Below are positions 22,936-35,216 of a stretch of DNA of 64,000 bases, in pieces. Position numbers and translations under genes: made by a program. Under the pieces are notes generated by a model. It was not told the origin of the DNA and made no database searches. It was given only the letters and a program-made list of their open reading frames with translations. Every line of letters starts with the position of its first letter. Position 1 is the first letter of the stretch. The DNA is taken from positions 868,001 through 932,000 of the forward strand of contig JANFAH010000018.1 in NCBI GenBank assembly GCA_024663395.1, in the 5' to 3' direction. The DNA is from Pisolithus tinctorius. Taxonomy: Eukaryota; Basidiomycota; Agaricomycetes; Boletales; Pisolithaceae.

Positions 22936-24392
22936 CTATAAAACACGGCAGAGATCCAGCACTTCGCTAACGTAGTCAGCCATAATCTTATGAGTCACTC
23001 TGGAGGGATGGCTTTTGGGTAGTCATTAAGCCTAGTCGGACGACTGAACAAAGAGATCGTGTGCTCACCCATAAAACCAATAAAAATAATGATCGGGATC
23101 CGGACACGAGGCTGCAGTCGTACTCCCTGGATTACAGGCATCCGTACTGACGTACCCAAAAGCCTTATAACCTGGATTACTACCAAGCACGCCATCCCAA
23201 ATTGTCGCAAAGTTGGCAAAGGCCACGTTAAGACGCGGAAATGATTGGGTATGGAGTTTGACGAGCCCATCAAAGACAGACTGAACCCATGATTCACCCC
23301 ATGTATTGTGTATTCCACGACCATAGACGTCTGTTATGAGAAAATCCCGTGCATTTGTTGGTGGCTCGGATAGCAAGGCTATTTGGCCAAGGAGATCTTC
23401 GGCTGCTTGAGGGAGATGGTTTCCATCGACTACATCGTGCGTCAGTCAGCTGTCCATGACACAAGGAAGGGTTTTGCACCAAAAGAATCTTCCCAGTCGC
23501 TGTTGGGACAATCAGCGACAATTTAGATTAAATGCATGAGGTTGGCTGACTTAATTCCGAAAAATACGGTATAAAGCGTTGTTTCTGGGTCAAGGTGATG
23601 TGACTGGTTGAGAAAAATCGTCGCTGCGTCCAAGTCAGTACGCCTGAAAGTTGACACGAAAGAGGGCTCAAGTACTTTGCATGATAAAGTCCCTCGGAAA
23701 AGGATTATCCGGCCACAAGGTAATGTTTGTCACAGCACTTGACCACTGTACGATTCAACCCGCCGGATAGTATACGTTCTTCTCGTTATAACTCACAGCA
23801 TAATCCAAAAGGGTAGCTCCAGCTTCGTCAGCAAGGTGTTCTACCCAAACCTTGCCATTCGTGGAACGGCCGCCGGCGAAAGGATCCGGTGGGATAACCA
23901 CTGGTGGCACTAGAGGTCCACCATCGCGCCTACCGCCGTCCGTATAGGAGTCCTGTCATCCAGTACGAACGAGAAGGCATTCTTGCTGAAGACGTTGATC
24001 CCAAAAAAGACGTTAACTTACCCCGAAAGATACGATTGTCTTGTACCTCCTCATGTCAAGACCTGCGTTCACGTCTGAGAAGTTTCCGGTCAGCGATCCG
24101 CAGCGAGGGTGGACAGCGAGGTGCACTGAAGTGTCATTGGTACCTTCAGAGAAGATGCAACTGTTAGTACAGATGTGAATTACGTTTCACAACGGAAGTA
24201 GTAGTGATTGGGATTGGGTTAGTAGAGCGACTTCGAGTCGTCCAGCTTAGAGCAATGCAGTTCTATACGATAACTGGAGCACTCACCAGGATAAAAACGA
24301 GGTCGGAAGATATGACGGAAAGCTTCAAAAAGTGTGCTCTGAACACCATAGAACGTCAGAGCTGGGTAGAGCAAGGTGACGGGTACGATCAT
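22936..24392 (-). CDS. Secreted SGNH/GDSL esterase, CE16-like
   Basis: The start at 24392 gives a hydrophobic leader, MIVPVTLLYPALTFYG, that looks like a signal peptide. The mature part contains DVNAGLDMRRYKTIVSFG joined across an intron to DSYTDGG, that is block I (GDS with the nucleophile serine) of SGNH hydrolases. PPDPFAGGRSTNGKVWVEHL, FITDVYGRGIHNT-like sequence, FDGLVKLHTQSFPRLNVAFA and GYKAFGYVSTDAC follow. The C-terminal block has SCPDPDHYFYWFYG and, after the last intron, VTHKIMADYVSEVL with the catalytic DxxH-type Asp/His region. This pattern matches fungal carbohydrate esterase family 16 (acetylesterases acting on deacetylation of plant cell-wall oligosaccharides). The splice between the leader exon and the DVNAGLD exon is not certain. 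Stop at 22936-22938. It is likely extracellular and involved in plant-polymer breakdown. Confidence 0.7.
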
Positions 24393-25329
24393 TCGTGTGC
24401 TCCACAGTGGCAAAATACACTGCAGGACGTCTGGTAGTGGCACAGCAGGGACGACGAGAATTCTTCTTATATCGTATCCCGTGAACGCTGCGTGGGAGGG
24501 AAATTGGACCAAAAGAGTGTTTCTTAGAGAATGGTCTGCAGATCCCACTGTTACTGGGCTTTATGCTTCCGGTGAGTCTCTGCAGTTTATAGAAGTCAAT
24601 ATCCTCCGGAGTTCGCTATGTTAAGGTATAGAGGTTCACTCACTAGGTCTTTACCTGACTGAGGGGGATGTGGTCCTGCAACCCGGAGATTGGACGGATC
24701 ATCATCCGGCCCGTTTCACGTGCCGCCATCAAACACTACTCACTAAATTTCATCAACTAGTCTGATGACCACCTCAGCCCGAAACCTTCATTCAAAATAG
24801 AAGCACCTATGTCCTTGCTGGCATAAAATCACACACCCAAATGTCTTCGTTTTTCCCTTATGTTCGAATACAGAAAACCGGCTTTGCATCCTCCAGGTAT
24901 GGACCGGCGACAGTTCCCTGATCGAACAGTATGAATCAGAACTCCATCGAATCGAATGGTTCAATCATTTTCTACCGGCCCATGCGGTTCCCACCTGAAT
25001 TGGCTATTCGTTACCTCAGAGCTAAAGGATGTAACTAGATAGCAATATCCGGTGTTCTCTGTTATCGATATGCAACCAGGAACTACCCAGTCCGCCCCCC
25101 GCCTCGAGGATCTTCTCTCCTTACTTGACGCAAGAGACACGAGAGAAGGCCAGACGAGCATTTCTTTTATCGGAAGGACAGAGGCCGGGTTGTATGATGG
25201 AAATGGAGTCAGCACCACTAGACAACTTCCAGTCCGTTTAGAGCCGCGTGCGTCTACTGCTTTATCACACTAATCCCTTTTCCGCTACTTAGGTTATCGC
25301 ACAATATCCAGCATCACTTCTCCCGAAAC
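24393..25329. other. Intergenic with a coding-like relic
   Basis: Bases 24890-25005 (+) read in one frame as YESELHRIEWFNHFLPAHAV before a stop. A diverged copy of the same segment lies at about 870-945 on the opposite strand (VRVEWFHHFIPAHAIPT). Most differences fall at third codon positions, so it was probably coding. Both copies lie beyond the 3' end of an F-box/LRR gene and face it. The family is not recognised. Confidence 0.4.
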
Positions 25330-27051
25330 TTAATCCCAATCTCGGCGAGACTTCCAGCACCACTCTCTGCCAAAAACCACCTGCGGACCGCCATCGTTTT
25401 CAGTACCAGTAACTACGAGACGATACAACGCCATCGGGAGCATGTCCACCCTTATGGCAGGCCTCTGTTGATGCCGAGTGCATATCCAGAACCACTCAGG
25501 CCCATAACCACCCCCCGCTTCGATACCGATGACCTTCAAATATGGCATGATGGTGGACAGATACGCAGCAACATCACGACTTTCCGAAACAGGGGATGTG
25601 TAAACTCCCATATACCTCACTGCGGTGTTCCGCACGAGTGCGCTATTGCTGAGTGGAGCGGGAACATGGGTTGCGTCAAACATCAAGGTAAAGTGCTTGA
25701 GTTTGGGGCAATGATATAGAAGAGCAGTGACTCCTCGTAACGTGAGGTGAACTGGAGGGCGCAGTATGCCATCTTGGAATAGGTGGAATACCTCCAAGTG
25801 TGGCCAAGCCTTTACCATATCCCCAAAGTCGTTGTCTGCGAGCGTCAGGCATAGAGATGTCTGCAATGCAATGACGCTGAGCTGACGGAAAGCTTGGTAG
25901 GTTTCCAACATAGGCCGCGGCCAAGCAGCGGGAATTTCATCGCCACGGGAAAAGCTGGAGAATATCCAAAGGAATTCTAGGTGCTTGCATTGCGATGAAA
26001 TCAGAGATGACATCTCGAATAGTGTTTGCACAGAATCGTCATCATCGATCGGGAATGAGCAGTCGATATATATGTGAGTGATTTTGTCAAAAGAAGCCCA
26101 GCGGAACAACTCCGTGCACGACGCGAGTGATTCGGCCTGGATATCCAGAGTATGAAGTTGCGGGAACATGTTACCGCAGCGATGCTGAGGCCCGCGACCA
26201 AGCCTATAAGGAAGAAACACCCACAGCCGTCGCAGCCCCTTTACCTGAGCTAGACTACTCAACAGTTCCCATGAGGTCGCACAACACCTGACAACCTCCA
26301 GATGGCAAAGCCCGGAGACCACTCTGGAAAATAGAAACATGGCTTCATCAGGAATTGAATCCCCAAAGCAGTTGAGGCTTGGCCCTCCTATGCTCAATGC
26401 GTGGAGGTTTGGGCAAAGTGCGGGTATGGAAGAGATGTCGAGATGGGCGTAGAATGAGCTAGGAATTTCGAATCGAAGGGCAGACAAGCGTGGCCTCAGG
26501 AGAAGATGGAATAAACGAATGACAGCTTGGAAAGTTTCTGCATGGGTATCCTCGATACCCTTCGCATCAAGATAGCCGTCCACTTCAAATGATAATGCAC
26601 GAAGGTTTGGGAAAAGAAAACTTTGGTCCGGTGGGGAGGTAAGGAGGCGAAACCATTGAGGAACGTCGTTATCTATGTCGTCGTGCAACGGTACATTTTT
26701 TTTGAGGAAGAAGTGCAATCTGCGAACACGGCTTGAGAGCCTCCGGATGATGCTCCAGTCGTCGTCACTGAGTGGACGAGACAGTGCAAAGTACTTCGGT
26801 GGTATCGTTGGTGATTTTGCCTATGCCAAACAACAATAGGTTCTTACAGATTCCGCCCTCTTCTCTACAAGGCTTGCAGAAGATAGATGTTGCAAGATAG
26901 GTTCCATGGCAGTCAGAGTCTCCCAGATCAGATCCATGGCTGGTTCATTGAAGGTGCGGCAAGTTCTGGCCAATGCACACAACGTCGAGCGACCTTCGAC
27001 GCATCGAAATACGAGTCGCAGAATCTCATCCACACGGAGGCACGGATGCAT
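25330..27051 (-). CDS. F-box/LRR-like protein (complete paralogue)
   Basis: Exon 1 (27051-26848) gives MHPCLRVDEILRLVFRCVEG and LCALARTCRTFNEPAMDLIW, an F-box-like start typical of basidiomycete F-box proteins that would bind Skp1 in an SCF ubiquitin ligase. Exon 2 is open to 25330 and contains RPLSDDDWSIIRRLSSRVRR, many leucine-spaced segments (ALCPNLHALSIGG, VKGLRRLWVFLP, CKHLEFLWIFSSFS) and the C-terminal blocks shared with the gene at 1-664. The intron begins GTAAGA at 26847. The nearest AG gives only 27 nt; the next gives 54 nt and is preferred. Either keeps the frame. The product is about 550 residues. It ends at RRDWD, 13 residues before the end of its paralogue. The two copies are in opposite orientation 25 kb apart. 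Confidence 0.75.
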
Positions 27052-27281
27052 GATAGTGGCGGTGAACAGCTGAAAGTTTCACAGGGAAGCTGATCACATT
27101 TGACTAGGACCCCGGCTCAGGGGTTATATATTAGGTCTTATATTTGTCATTCGATGGTGGAAGAAAAGGTTGAAAGCTTGATCAAGGATTACTTACTACG
27201 TCACTACTTCCGAACAAAGACTACATGCAATGTACTACATTACGGGACACATTCTGAAGGCCAGACGATGAAACACGAAGC

Positions 27282-29855
27282 TTAAATAGCATACAGGTCA
27301 GCGGCATATTCAGCTTCGTTGATCCCTTCTCTCTTTGCACGAACAATCTTAGAAACATTAGCACGATGGTATACATAGGTCGCAGCAATGGCCGCAATCA
27401 AACCCATGCACATGAAGCCAATTTCGAGGGCGACTGTGTATTGACCGAATTCTCTTTAATGTACACTCGTACTCGAGGGCACGGAAGACGACTCACATCC
27501 AAGTATAAAACGTGGCTCGTCTTGTATTCGGAAGATATAGCTTGCAATAATTCCTCCAAAATTCCCCATTCCGGCTTGCAGTGCCATTCCAACTGCTCGT
27601 TTGTACTTTCCATGGAGGTTATTCGCAAGCCTGTTGCGTTAGTGCGGACCTCTGCGTCACTCATCTAAATTCGAAGCAAAGAAAAACACTTGCCATCCAA
27701 TAGCGCAAGGGACTCCTGTGTACATTCCAATAACAGCAAGGTACGTGCCGAAATACTTGACGCCTGTAGAGGCATTCGTGATTTGGATAATGTACCCAAT
27801 CATGCCGATGAATTCCGCAACAATTATGAATGGAGAACGTAGTTTCATAGTGTCCGAGAAGTGTGCCGCGCTAATCATGGAGATTGCTTATGAAAGAGTC
27901 AGTATTACAACTATGAAAATCAGGTGGAGACTTTAACTTACTCGCTAACACGAAAATAGGGACCGTAAGCAACTGACTGATGGGTACGCTATACCCAAAG
28001 CTTTCGGGGTGTTGGTAAGTGCCATTGCAATGCCATAACAGCTGGCGTACCCATTCAATATTGTGCTAAACGCCTTTTCAGTAATTGGTACAGTCGCTGG
28101 AGGGAATGACATACGGCAAGAAGAACGTGATACCGTATGCTGGTGATTGGCTGGAGTTGGAGTTATCCTGACAGGCTTGGTAATCCTTTCACTCACCCGG
28201 TGCCATGAATGACATTAGCATCAAGCCCGCCACCCAGACCTTTAGGCAGGGATACGTTACACGGTTCGTTGGGGAGGTTTCATAAAGTAGCCTACCTGCC
28301 AGTCTAAGAAAGCAGACAAGACACGCTCAGTGACGGTACCCTCTTCGTCGTCCCCAATGCCGATAGCTGAGGCCATTCTCATGAGAAGCAAGCCGGTAAT
28401 ACGAGGAAACGATATACATCTCTGTTGTTCCACGAACAGTCTTTCCTCAACACTGAGGAATTTAGCTGTATCCGGGTAATCGGCAAACACTGTAATGGTG
28501 ATTAGTGGCCCACGTCATAAACACCTGTCGAACAACAAACCAAATACAGCAACGAAGCTTATGACTATGGTCACCAAGCCCTCGATTATCTGATGTCAGC
28601 AGTCTTAGCCACGACTCACTTGGAACAATAATAAATGCATACAAAAATCCAGGACCATCCTTCGAGGTGGCCGACGTTGTTCATGAAGGCGATTCCATAT
28701 GCAAACAGACCAGAAAATGCCCCTATTTAAGGTCGATAAAGAAATCCTGCTAGCGGCGAAGGCGCCCATACCCGCCGCCCCTGCTGCGCCAGTAAAGAGC
28801 GCTATGCGGTACATCAACTTGTACTTCGGATACCACATAGTCAGACTGGCAACAGAGATGTGAAGATAATGCATAGCCCATGAAGAAAAGACAAACAAAA
28901 ATGCGACACCCGGGAAGAAACCAGCTTCTGCTACTCCAAGGAGGAAGCGGATAGCAACTAACTGCGGATATCTGTATTTTTTTCAGAGTCAATACTGCAC
29001 AGAAATCAATCTAGCCTACGATTTTACGAAGCCCATGGACATCCTTTCGTTGGTGATAAGCAATGTGATGAACAGCAGCCATCCACACTCACATAAGAAT
29101 GCCCCATATAAACTTAACACCGTCGGTAAGACAAGAGTTGATACTAAATTTAAATGACACTTGCCATTATGCCGGTTAACCACCTTCAGAGTCGCACATC
29201 AGTTAAAATTGTCATAAAAATATTTCTACTTGCCTTGACGGTCGGACAGACTGAAGCATTATACTAGAAAGTGCAAAGCAATGCATTAAGCAGGTGAAAC
29301 CGATCAAACTAGCACCTACTTTGCAGGAAACTCGAACAAGCCATAAGACTGCAAAGCGGGTCGATGAACTTCTACGCAAACGGACGGAGACGGCTCACTA
29401 TGAAGAACACGCTCTATAATCGGATTTAGTCAAACAAACGTCTCGGGTGCATAGCGTTATCTGGCTCACCAATGCGACATTGTACCGACTTCCAGTGAGG
29501 TGAAGCTGGGTCATCAGTCCCTCGAGTTTTGCGTTGCCTATAAATATTAAGCAAACATTCTGACTCGGAGACACACTGCGACTAACCAATATTTCCTGTT
29601 TCCGTCACGCTTCTCATTAAAACGACCGGATTACCACTAGGCAAACTCACCGCGATCCATGAACGAAAACAAATACATCAAGCTGATTATTGGCATGAGG
29701 TGAAGGTCGATCTTTCGCCATAGCTTACGCTCTTGCTCAGGATCCAAGCTTACTTGGACTGACTGTCGAACAGTTGGTACATCAGGTGATGAAACAAGGC
29801 CGAACGGTATGCCGGTTTTCTCCGGGATGGACGCTTTGTCAGAGTGTAGAGGCAT
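27282..29855 (-). CDS. MFS permease, Dal5/allantoate type (copy 2)
   Basis: The ATG at 29855 gives MPLHSDKASIPEKTGIPFG. Then come KLWRKIDLHLMPIISLMYLF, FMDRGNIGNAKLEGLMTQLH, SYGLFEFPAN, AIRFLLGVAEAGFFPGVAF, LTMWYPKYKLMYRIALFTGA, AYGIAFMNNVGHLEGWSWIF, DYPDTAKFLSVEERLFVEQQ, NASTGVKYFGTYLAVIG and LANNLHGKYKRAVGMALQ. It ends REGINEAEYAADLYAI (stop 27282-27284). All exons join in frame. The 9-nt exon (29587-29595) is conserved with the copy at 2739. Two introns start with GC instead of GT (29233 and 29164, both GCAAGT). It is tandem with and in the same orientation as copy 3. Twelve membrane segments are expected and substrate is unknown. Confidence 0.83.
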
Positions 29856-30830
29856 CGTCGACAACCAACCCTTGAGGAAGGACACACCTTCAATAGTGAA
29901 GTGACCATGGGCTTAACTTATACCGTACTAGTATAGGTGGACCACCTATTGGACCACGTCATGCGGAGGAAAGCTTTACCGTTCACAGGTCGTCGAGGTA
30001 TCACGGCACCAATGGGGAAAGAAAGAAGCGTGTTTACGAGGCATCAGAAAGACCCCGAGCTTTCGAATTTGACGAGTGAGTTTGATGGGCCTCACACGAT
30101 GGTCCCCGTGTCTCTGTTATCTCGGAAGGCGCTTCTAAATACACCGCGCCCTGTAATCGAAGTGGAGCAAGTACTATGTACACGCTCTGTAGAAGGAGCG
30201 ACACCAAGGGACTCTCGGGACACAAGTTGGTAGGTGGTTAGGCTGCGAGTGGCCTTGCAATGACTCGGGTGCGATCTGAGGCTCGCAGATTCATCAGTAA
30301 GCCATGCAAGAATGTAAGGCCGCTGACCCTGAACATGGAGTGAGCTGTGCCAGCTCGTCGTCCAGATAAGAGGAGAAAAAAGACAGGTTTCGACGTTGCC
30401 TGCTCGTATTTGGCCATCCACCGCACATTTGGTTTGGCAAGTAATGGCATCACCGCGGAGGTTGTCGCAGCTGCTCCGAGGGATTATCATCACGAGTCAC
30501 TTACAAAAATAAGTACTTTGTCGACGGCCAGTGCCAGCCTGGCAGTCACCAACTCACTGTAGTAGTATCCACGGATAATGATAATTTTATACATGCCAAT
30601 TCCTTCTGCCCAGGAGCACGTGGACATCCTGGAGAATTGCTCCACCCGCACCCGCTTCACGAACGTCGCTCCAAGGATGAAGCTAGATTGATATCAATCA
30701 GAAGAGTCGGATCACAAGTACCTGTCCCAGATCATAAGAAGGTGCTATCATAGCGTGTTATTTCGAAGAAGGTAGCTACGTATTGGGGAAAGTGTATCGG
30801 AGGGCATATTCACTTCCTGAAACATGAAAC
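29856..30830. other. Intergenic between tandem MFS genes
   Basis: This holds the promoter of copy 2 and the 3' flank of copy 3. No gene or repeat is supported. Confidence 0.4.
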
Positions 30831-33379
30831 CTAAATAACGTATATATCAACCGCATATTTAGCTTCGCTTATCCCATCCCTTTCTGCACGAGCAATCCTG
30901 GCCGTATTGGCACGATGATAGGCATACGCCGAGAAAGCGGTCACGATCATTCCCATGCACAAGAACCCGATCTCAATGGCGACTGCATATTGCCCGAAGG
31001 ATTCAGAGTACGATCATACTCGGCAGGGGAAAGATGGCTCACACCCAAGTACATATCGTGGCTCGTCTTGTGTTCGGAAGATATAGCTTGCGATAATTCC
31101 TCCCAGATTCCCCATTCCGACTTGCAGTGCCGTGCCAGCTCCTCGCTTATACTTGCCATGGAGGTTATTCGCAAGCCTGTGTGTTATCGCGGGACCTCTC
31201 CGTCACTCATCCAAATTCGAGACAACGAGAACCACTTACCATCCAACAACGCAAGGGATTCCTGTGTAGATTCCGATAACAACAAGATACGTGCCGAAAT
31301 ACTTGACACCCGTGGAAGCATCCGTGATTTGAATAATATACCCAACTAGGCCGACGATTTCAGAGGCAATTATGAATGGAAAACGTATCTTCATGGTGTC
31401 AGAGAAGTGTGCAGCAGTGATCATAAAGAGCACTCATGACAGTGTCAGTACTACGGCCATGAAACCGGGCGAAAGCTCAGCCTTACTTGCTGCCACGTAA
31501 ACAGGGACCGTCAGCAACTGACTAATGGCAGTATTGTAACCAAAGCTTTTGGAATGTCAGTAGATGAGGTCGCGAGACTACAACGACTGGCATACTTGTT
31601 TAGAATCGTGCTAAACGATCTTTTAATAATGGGTATATCGTTTGATTGGAGTGACGTACGGCAAGAAGAACGTAGTTCCATATACTGGTAGCAGTTTAAG
31701 TTATCTTGCCCACCTTCGCAATCATCTCACTCACTTGGTGCGTCAAAAGACATCAACACAAAGCCCATCGCCCAGACCTATGGCGGTGTCACATAACTTA
31801 TTGAGACGATGGCAAAGATGTCAATGCACGAGGTACCCTACCTGCCAGTCCGTGAAAGCAGACAAGATATGTTGTGTAATGGTACCCTTTCCCTCCTCTT
31901 CAATATCGAGCGCTGGACATGCTTTCATGAGAAATAAACTGCTGATATGAGAATGTAACATACTTCTTTGTTGTTCCACGAACTGCCTTTCCTCGGGAGT
32001 GAGGAACTTAGCCGTGTCGGGGTAGTCGGCCAGTACTGCATCGTGATTAGTAATCCCTGCCACACACATCTCTAGAACAACGAACCAAGTGCTCCAACGA
32101 AGCATATGACTATAGTTGCCAAACCCTGGATTATCTATGCCAGGAGCATTAGTCAAGGGTTTCTTAGAACAGAAACAAGTGTATACAAAGATCCAGGACC
32201 ATCCTTCGAGGTGACCGATGTTGTTCATGAAACCGATAGCGTATGCAAGTAGCCCAGAAAATGCCCCTATTCAAGGTCGATGAGAGACATCCTATCAGCG
32301 ACAGGGTGTCCATACCCGCTGCTGCTGCTGCACCAGTAAAGAGGGCTAAGCGATAAGTCAATTTGTATCTTGGATACCACATGGACAAACTGGCAGCGGA
32401 AATGTGAGAACCAATCATAGCCCATGAAGAGATATACCAACTAAAATGTGACGCCTGGATAGAAGCCAGCTTCTGCTACTCCCAGGAGAAAGCGCATTGC
32501 AACCAATTGCGGATACCTGTGGTTTTTAAGTACGAGTATGGTTAAGAAACCAGTCAAACTTACGATTTTACGAGGCCCATGAATGTCCTTGGTCCACGTT
32601 GATCAGCAATACAACGGGTGAAACTCGTGTTGACTCACATAATAATGCCCCATGCGAACTTAAAACTTTTGGTAAAGATAGATGTAGATCATAGTTTCAA
32701 AACTCACTCACCATCATGCCCGATAGCCACCTTTAGGGTCATATAAAATCAGCGGAGAACATCGTGAAAATGTTTCTACTTGCCTGGATGGCCGGACGAA
32801 TTGAAGCATTACACTAAACAGCACAAAAAACACATGTCTCCAGTAGAGTCAACTAAAAACCTACTTTGCAGGAAATTCAAACAAGCTGTAAGACTGCGAA
32901 CACAACTGAGTTGATTTCCGAAATGCACGGTCGGAGACAGCTTACTATGAAGAACACGGACTACATTCAATTTTGTCAGAAAAACATACCGGGCGCTTGC
33001 CATTATTCGACTCACCAAAGCGACATTGTACCGACTTCCAGTGAGATGAAGCTGGGTCGTCAAACCCTCGAGTTTTGCGTTACCTATATGTGTTAAGCGA
33101 ATCTTCCGATAGAGACGCAATGCGACTCACCAATATTCCCTGTTTCCGTCACTCTTCTGCACAAGATGTTCAATTGCCAGAACTAGAACACTCACCGCGA
33201 TCCATAAACGAAAACAAATACATAACAGTAATCATTGGCACGAGGCGAAGGTCGATCTTCCACCACAGTCTCCGCTCCCGCCCGGGACCCAAGGTCACTT
33301 GGGCTGGCTCTTGAGGATTCGCCACACCGAACGTTCTGTCATTCTTGTCTGGCACAGTATCTGAGAGCGAAGAGGGCAT
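30831..33379 (-). CDS. MFS permease, Dal5/allantoate type (copy 3)
   Basis: The start at 33379 gives MPSSLSDTVPDKNDRTFG, then LWWKIDLRLVPMITVMYLFS, FMDRGNIGNAKLEGLTTQLH, LSMWYPRYKLTYRLALFTGA, NNIGHLEGWSWIF, DYPDTAKFLTPEERQFVEQQ, VWAMGFVLMSFDAP, DASTGVKYFGTYLVVIG and FRTQDEPRYVLG. It ends SEAKYAVDIYVI (stop 30831-30833). The 9-nt micro-exon is kept at 33131-33139 with a changed third base. One intron starts with GC (32783, GCAAGT) at the same site as in copy 2, while the neighbouring site that is GC in copy 2 is GT here. I found no disabling change. It is clearly a tandem duplicate of copy 2, diverged mainly in the N-terminal tail and loops. Confidence 0.82.
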
Positions 33380-35171
33380 CGTCAACAATGGGGCGTTGGG
33401 AAAGACGAGTTTGTCGGCGACAAAACTACAAGTATAAGTATCGCGCTGGTTTCACTTTTTGGAAGTAGTTACGCTAAGTGGGGGAAACCCTCTCCACAGG
33501 GCGCCGTGGTATCCAGGAACAAAGAAGCACACATAGGGCGGCATTTGGGAAATCTCCGTTTGCATCGCATCCGACTTGAGATTGGGCGGATTTGGCTTAA
33601 ATTACGCAGCCGCACTCGGGCTTTGATGAATGAAATCTGATGAGCACCACACGACACCTTCCGTATGTATCTTTCGGTATCTTGAGGACAGAAAATGCCT
33701 TCGGCGTGCGAGTCTAAAGCCCTTTTACAGTAAAAGGAAGCGAGATAAAGTGATGAGAAGCGTCCATGGGGCTTCTCGGGGGACGCATTGTCACGTAATT
33801 GAACTGAAGATGGTCACGCGTAGCTTCGGCCAAAGTCTGAGGAGACTCATTGGCGAACAAGAGACTTTGTACACTCGCGCCACTGTATGGAAAGCCGGAG
33901 CATCATGCTCCCCCGGAGAATTTGATCAGTGCTGCTCCAGTCGATCGAATACTTGCTCCGTGGAAATTCTTGCTGAGAGATTAGTACATACACACAAAAG
34001 AATCCATAGGTGGCAGAAACTTCCCGATGCCTCATCCTCTCAATATCGATGATAACTCCTATCTATTGTCTAGCATCAGCCGGCAGCTGGACTGTCGTGA
34101 ACGACGTCACTCTCGTGGCAGGTGCCGATCTCCTCGAAGCCTTCATAACCCAGCGCCACACGGGTCATGGCAGTGCTACTTGGAGCATGCGATACCTAAA
34201 CATACCATCACAAAAACCAAACATCACTGCACTGTGGGGTGTCAATTCAGCAAAGCGACCCAGGGAACGATTCGACTCAATCGTGAACCAGTCTCGCTGC
34301 CGACGATGGTGTACACAGATTCCTGCCGTGACAGACCCTGGTGCTCATCCAACGGGTGCCGAAGCGTGCAATGTACTTTACATAGATCACGGCGCTAGGG
34401 GAGACTATCACACAGGTCGTGCCCAAATGCTTCAATATGGGGCAACCTGCCAGGAATCAGGTCAAGAGAAGCCCCCGGTCGTCCTGATATGATTTCTGCT
34501 GAAGCATAGCAGGAGTTCGTACATCAGCATAGGAGATCAGTGAGTAGATATCCGCCAGTGCTGGCGAGCGAAAGACGCCTAAAACATGTACATACCAGAA
34601 GGTGGGTGGATCTTGCGATCTGGTCCACTAAAGCTGAAGGGGAAAGGATTATCTCGGTTTGTGTGTAAGCACAGTATCATCACCTCAACGTTCGTCCGGA
34701 CCGCAATCCTCGAGGCGGGTCTACCGTCTTTGGCAATCACGATGTACAAGTATCAGCTGAGGACTGAGGCCAAGGCTTGTGTTATCGCGGGCAGCGTCTC
34801 CCAATCAAGGAGGTATTGCTCTCCGGGACTGCTTCGCCTGCAGGTCAGCATCAGGTCCAAGGCAGCCTACAACGCTTATAAGCGCGCAATGAGGTACTAT
34901 CTGAAAACCTTGATAGAGTGGTAAGCTAGACTTAATCGGAGAGTGCTTTCATCCATGCATGGGTATATGGCGTTGAGTCCGTCTGTTCGTCCGTTCTTTC
35001 TCCTCCGCCATTCCTCTCCACCTGTAACGCCCGCATTGGCTCCGCAAGCGAGAACGCGTGCGGGCGTTGTCGCTGTCGACTCACTTAGAATGTACGACAA
35101 GCGCTGTAATTAGTATGTACATGTACATAGCGTACTATTACGAATTGCTTCCGCCTTCCGAAAGCAGTGGC
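33380..35171. other. Divergent intergenic region, no supported gene
   Basis: This lies between MFS copy 3 (-) and acetyl-CoA synthetase (+). Open frames of 100-160 codons occur (for example 34010-34492 +), but I recognise no domain, and overlapping frames on both strands are equally long. Near 34990-35080 there is a pyrimidine-rich then GC-rich stretch with an inverted pair (CCCGCATTGG and TGCGGGCG) likely to belong to the synthetase promoter. Confidence 0.4.
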
Positions 35172-35178
35172 TATAAAA
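35172..35178 (+). promoter_or_regulatory. TATA box of acetyl-CoA synthetase gene
   Basis: TATAAAA lies 45 bases before the ATG at 35217, within a CT-rich leader. The spacing suits a transcription start near 35200. Confidence 0.6.
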
Positions 35179-35216
35179 CTGACTACTCAGGAGACCCTTA
35201 CTTCGCTTCATCAACC

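Noticed and set aside
24204..24624. Plus-strand frames overlapping the esterase leader exon
   Set aside because: The minus-strand reading gives a signal-like leader leading to the esterase; the plus-strand frames have no domain.
26821..26847. A 27-nt intron in the F-box gene
   Set aside because: GTAAGA to the first AG is only 27 nt, far below the usual minimum. The next AG gives 54 nt, keeps the frame and has a CACCAAC branch-like site, so the longer intron is more likely.
34010..34492. 160-codon plus-strand frame before ACS
   Set aside because: An overlapping frame of similar length exists in the same strand; no domain or splice partner was found.
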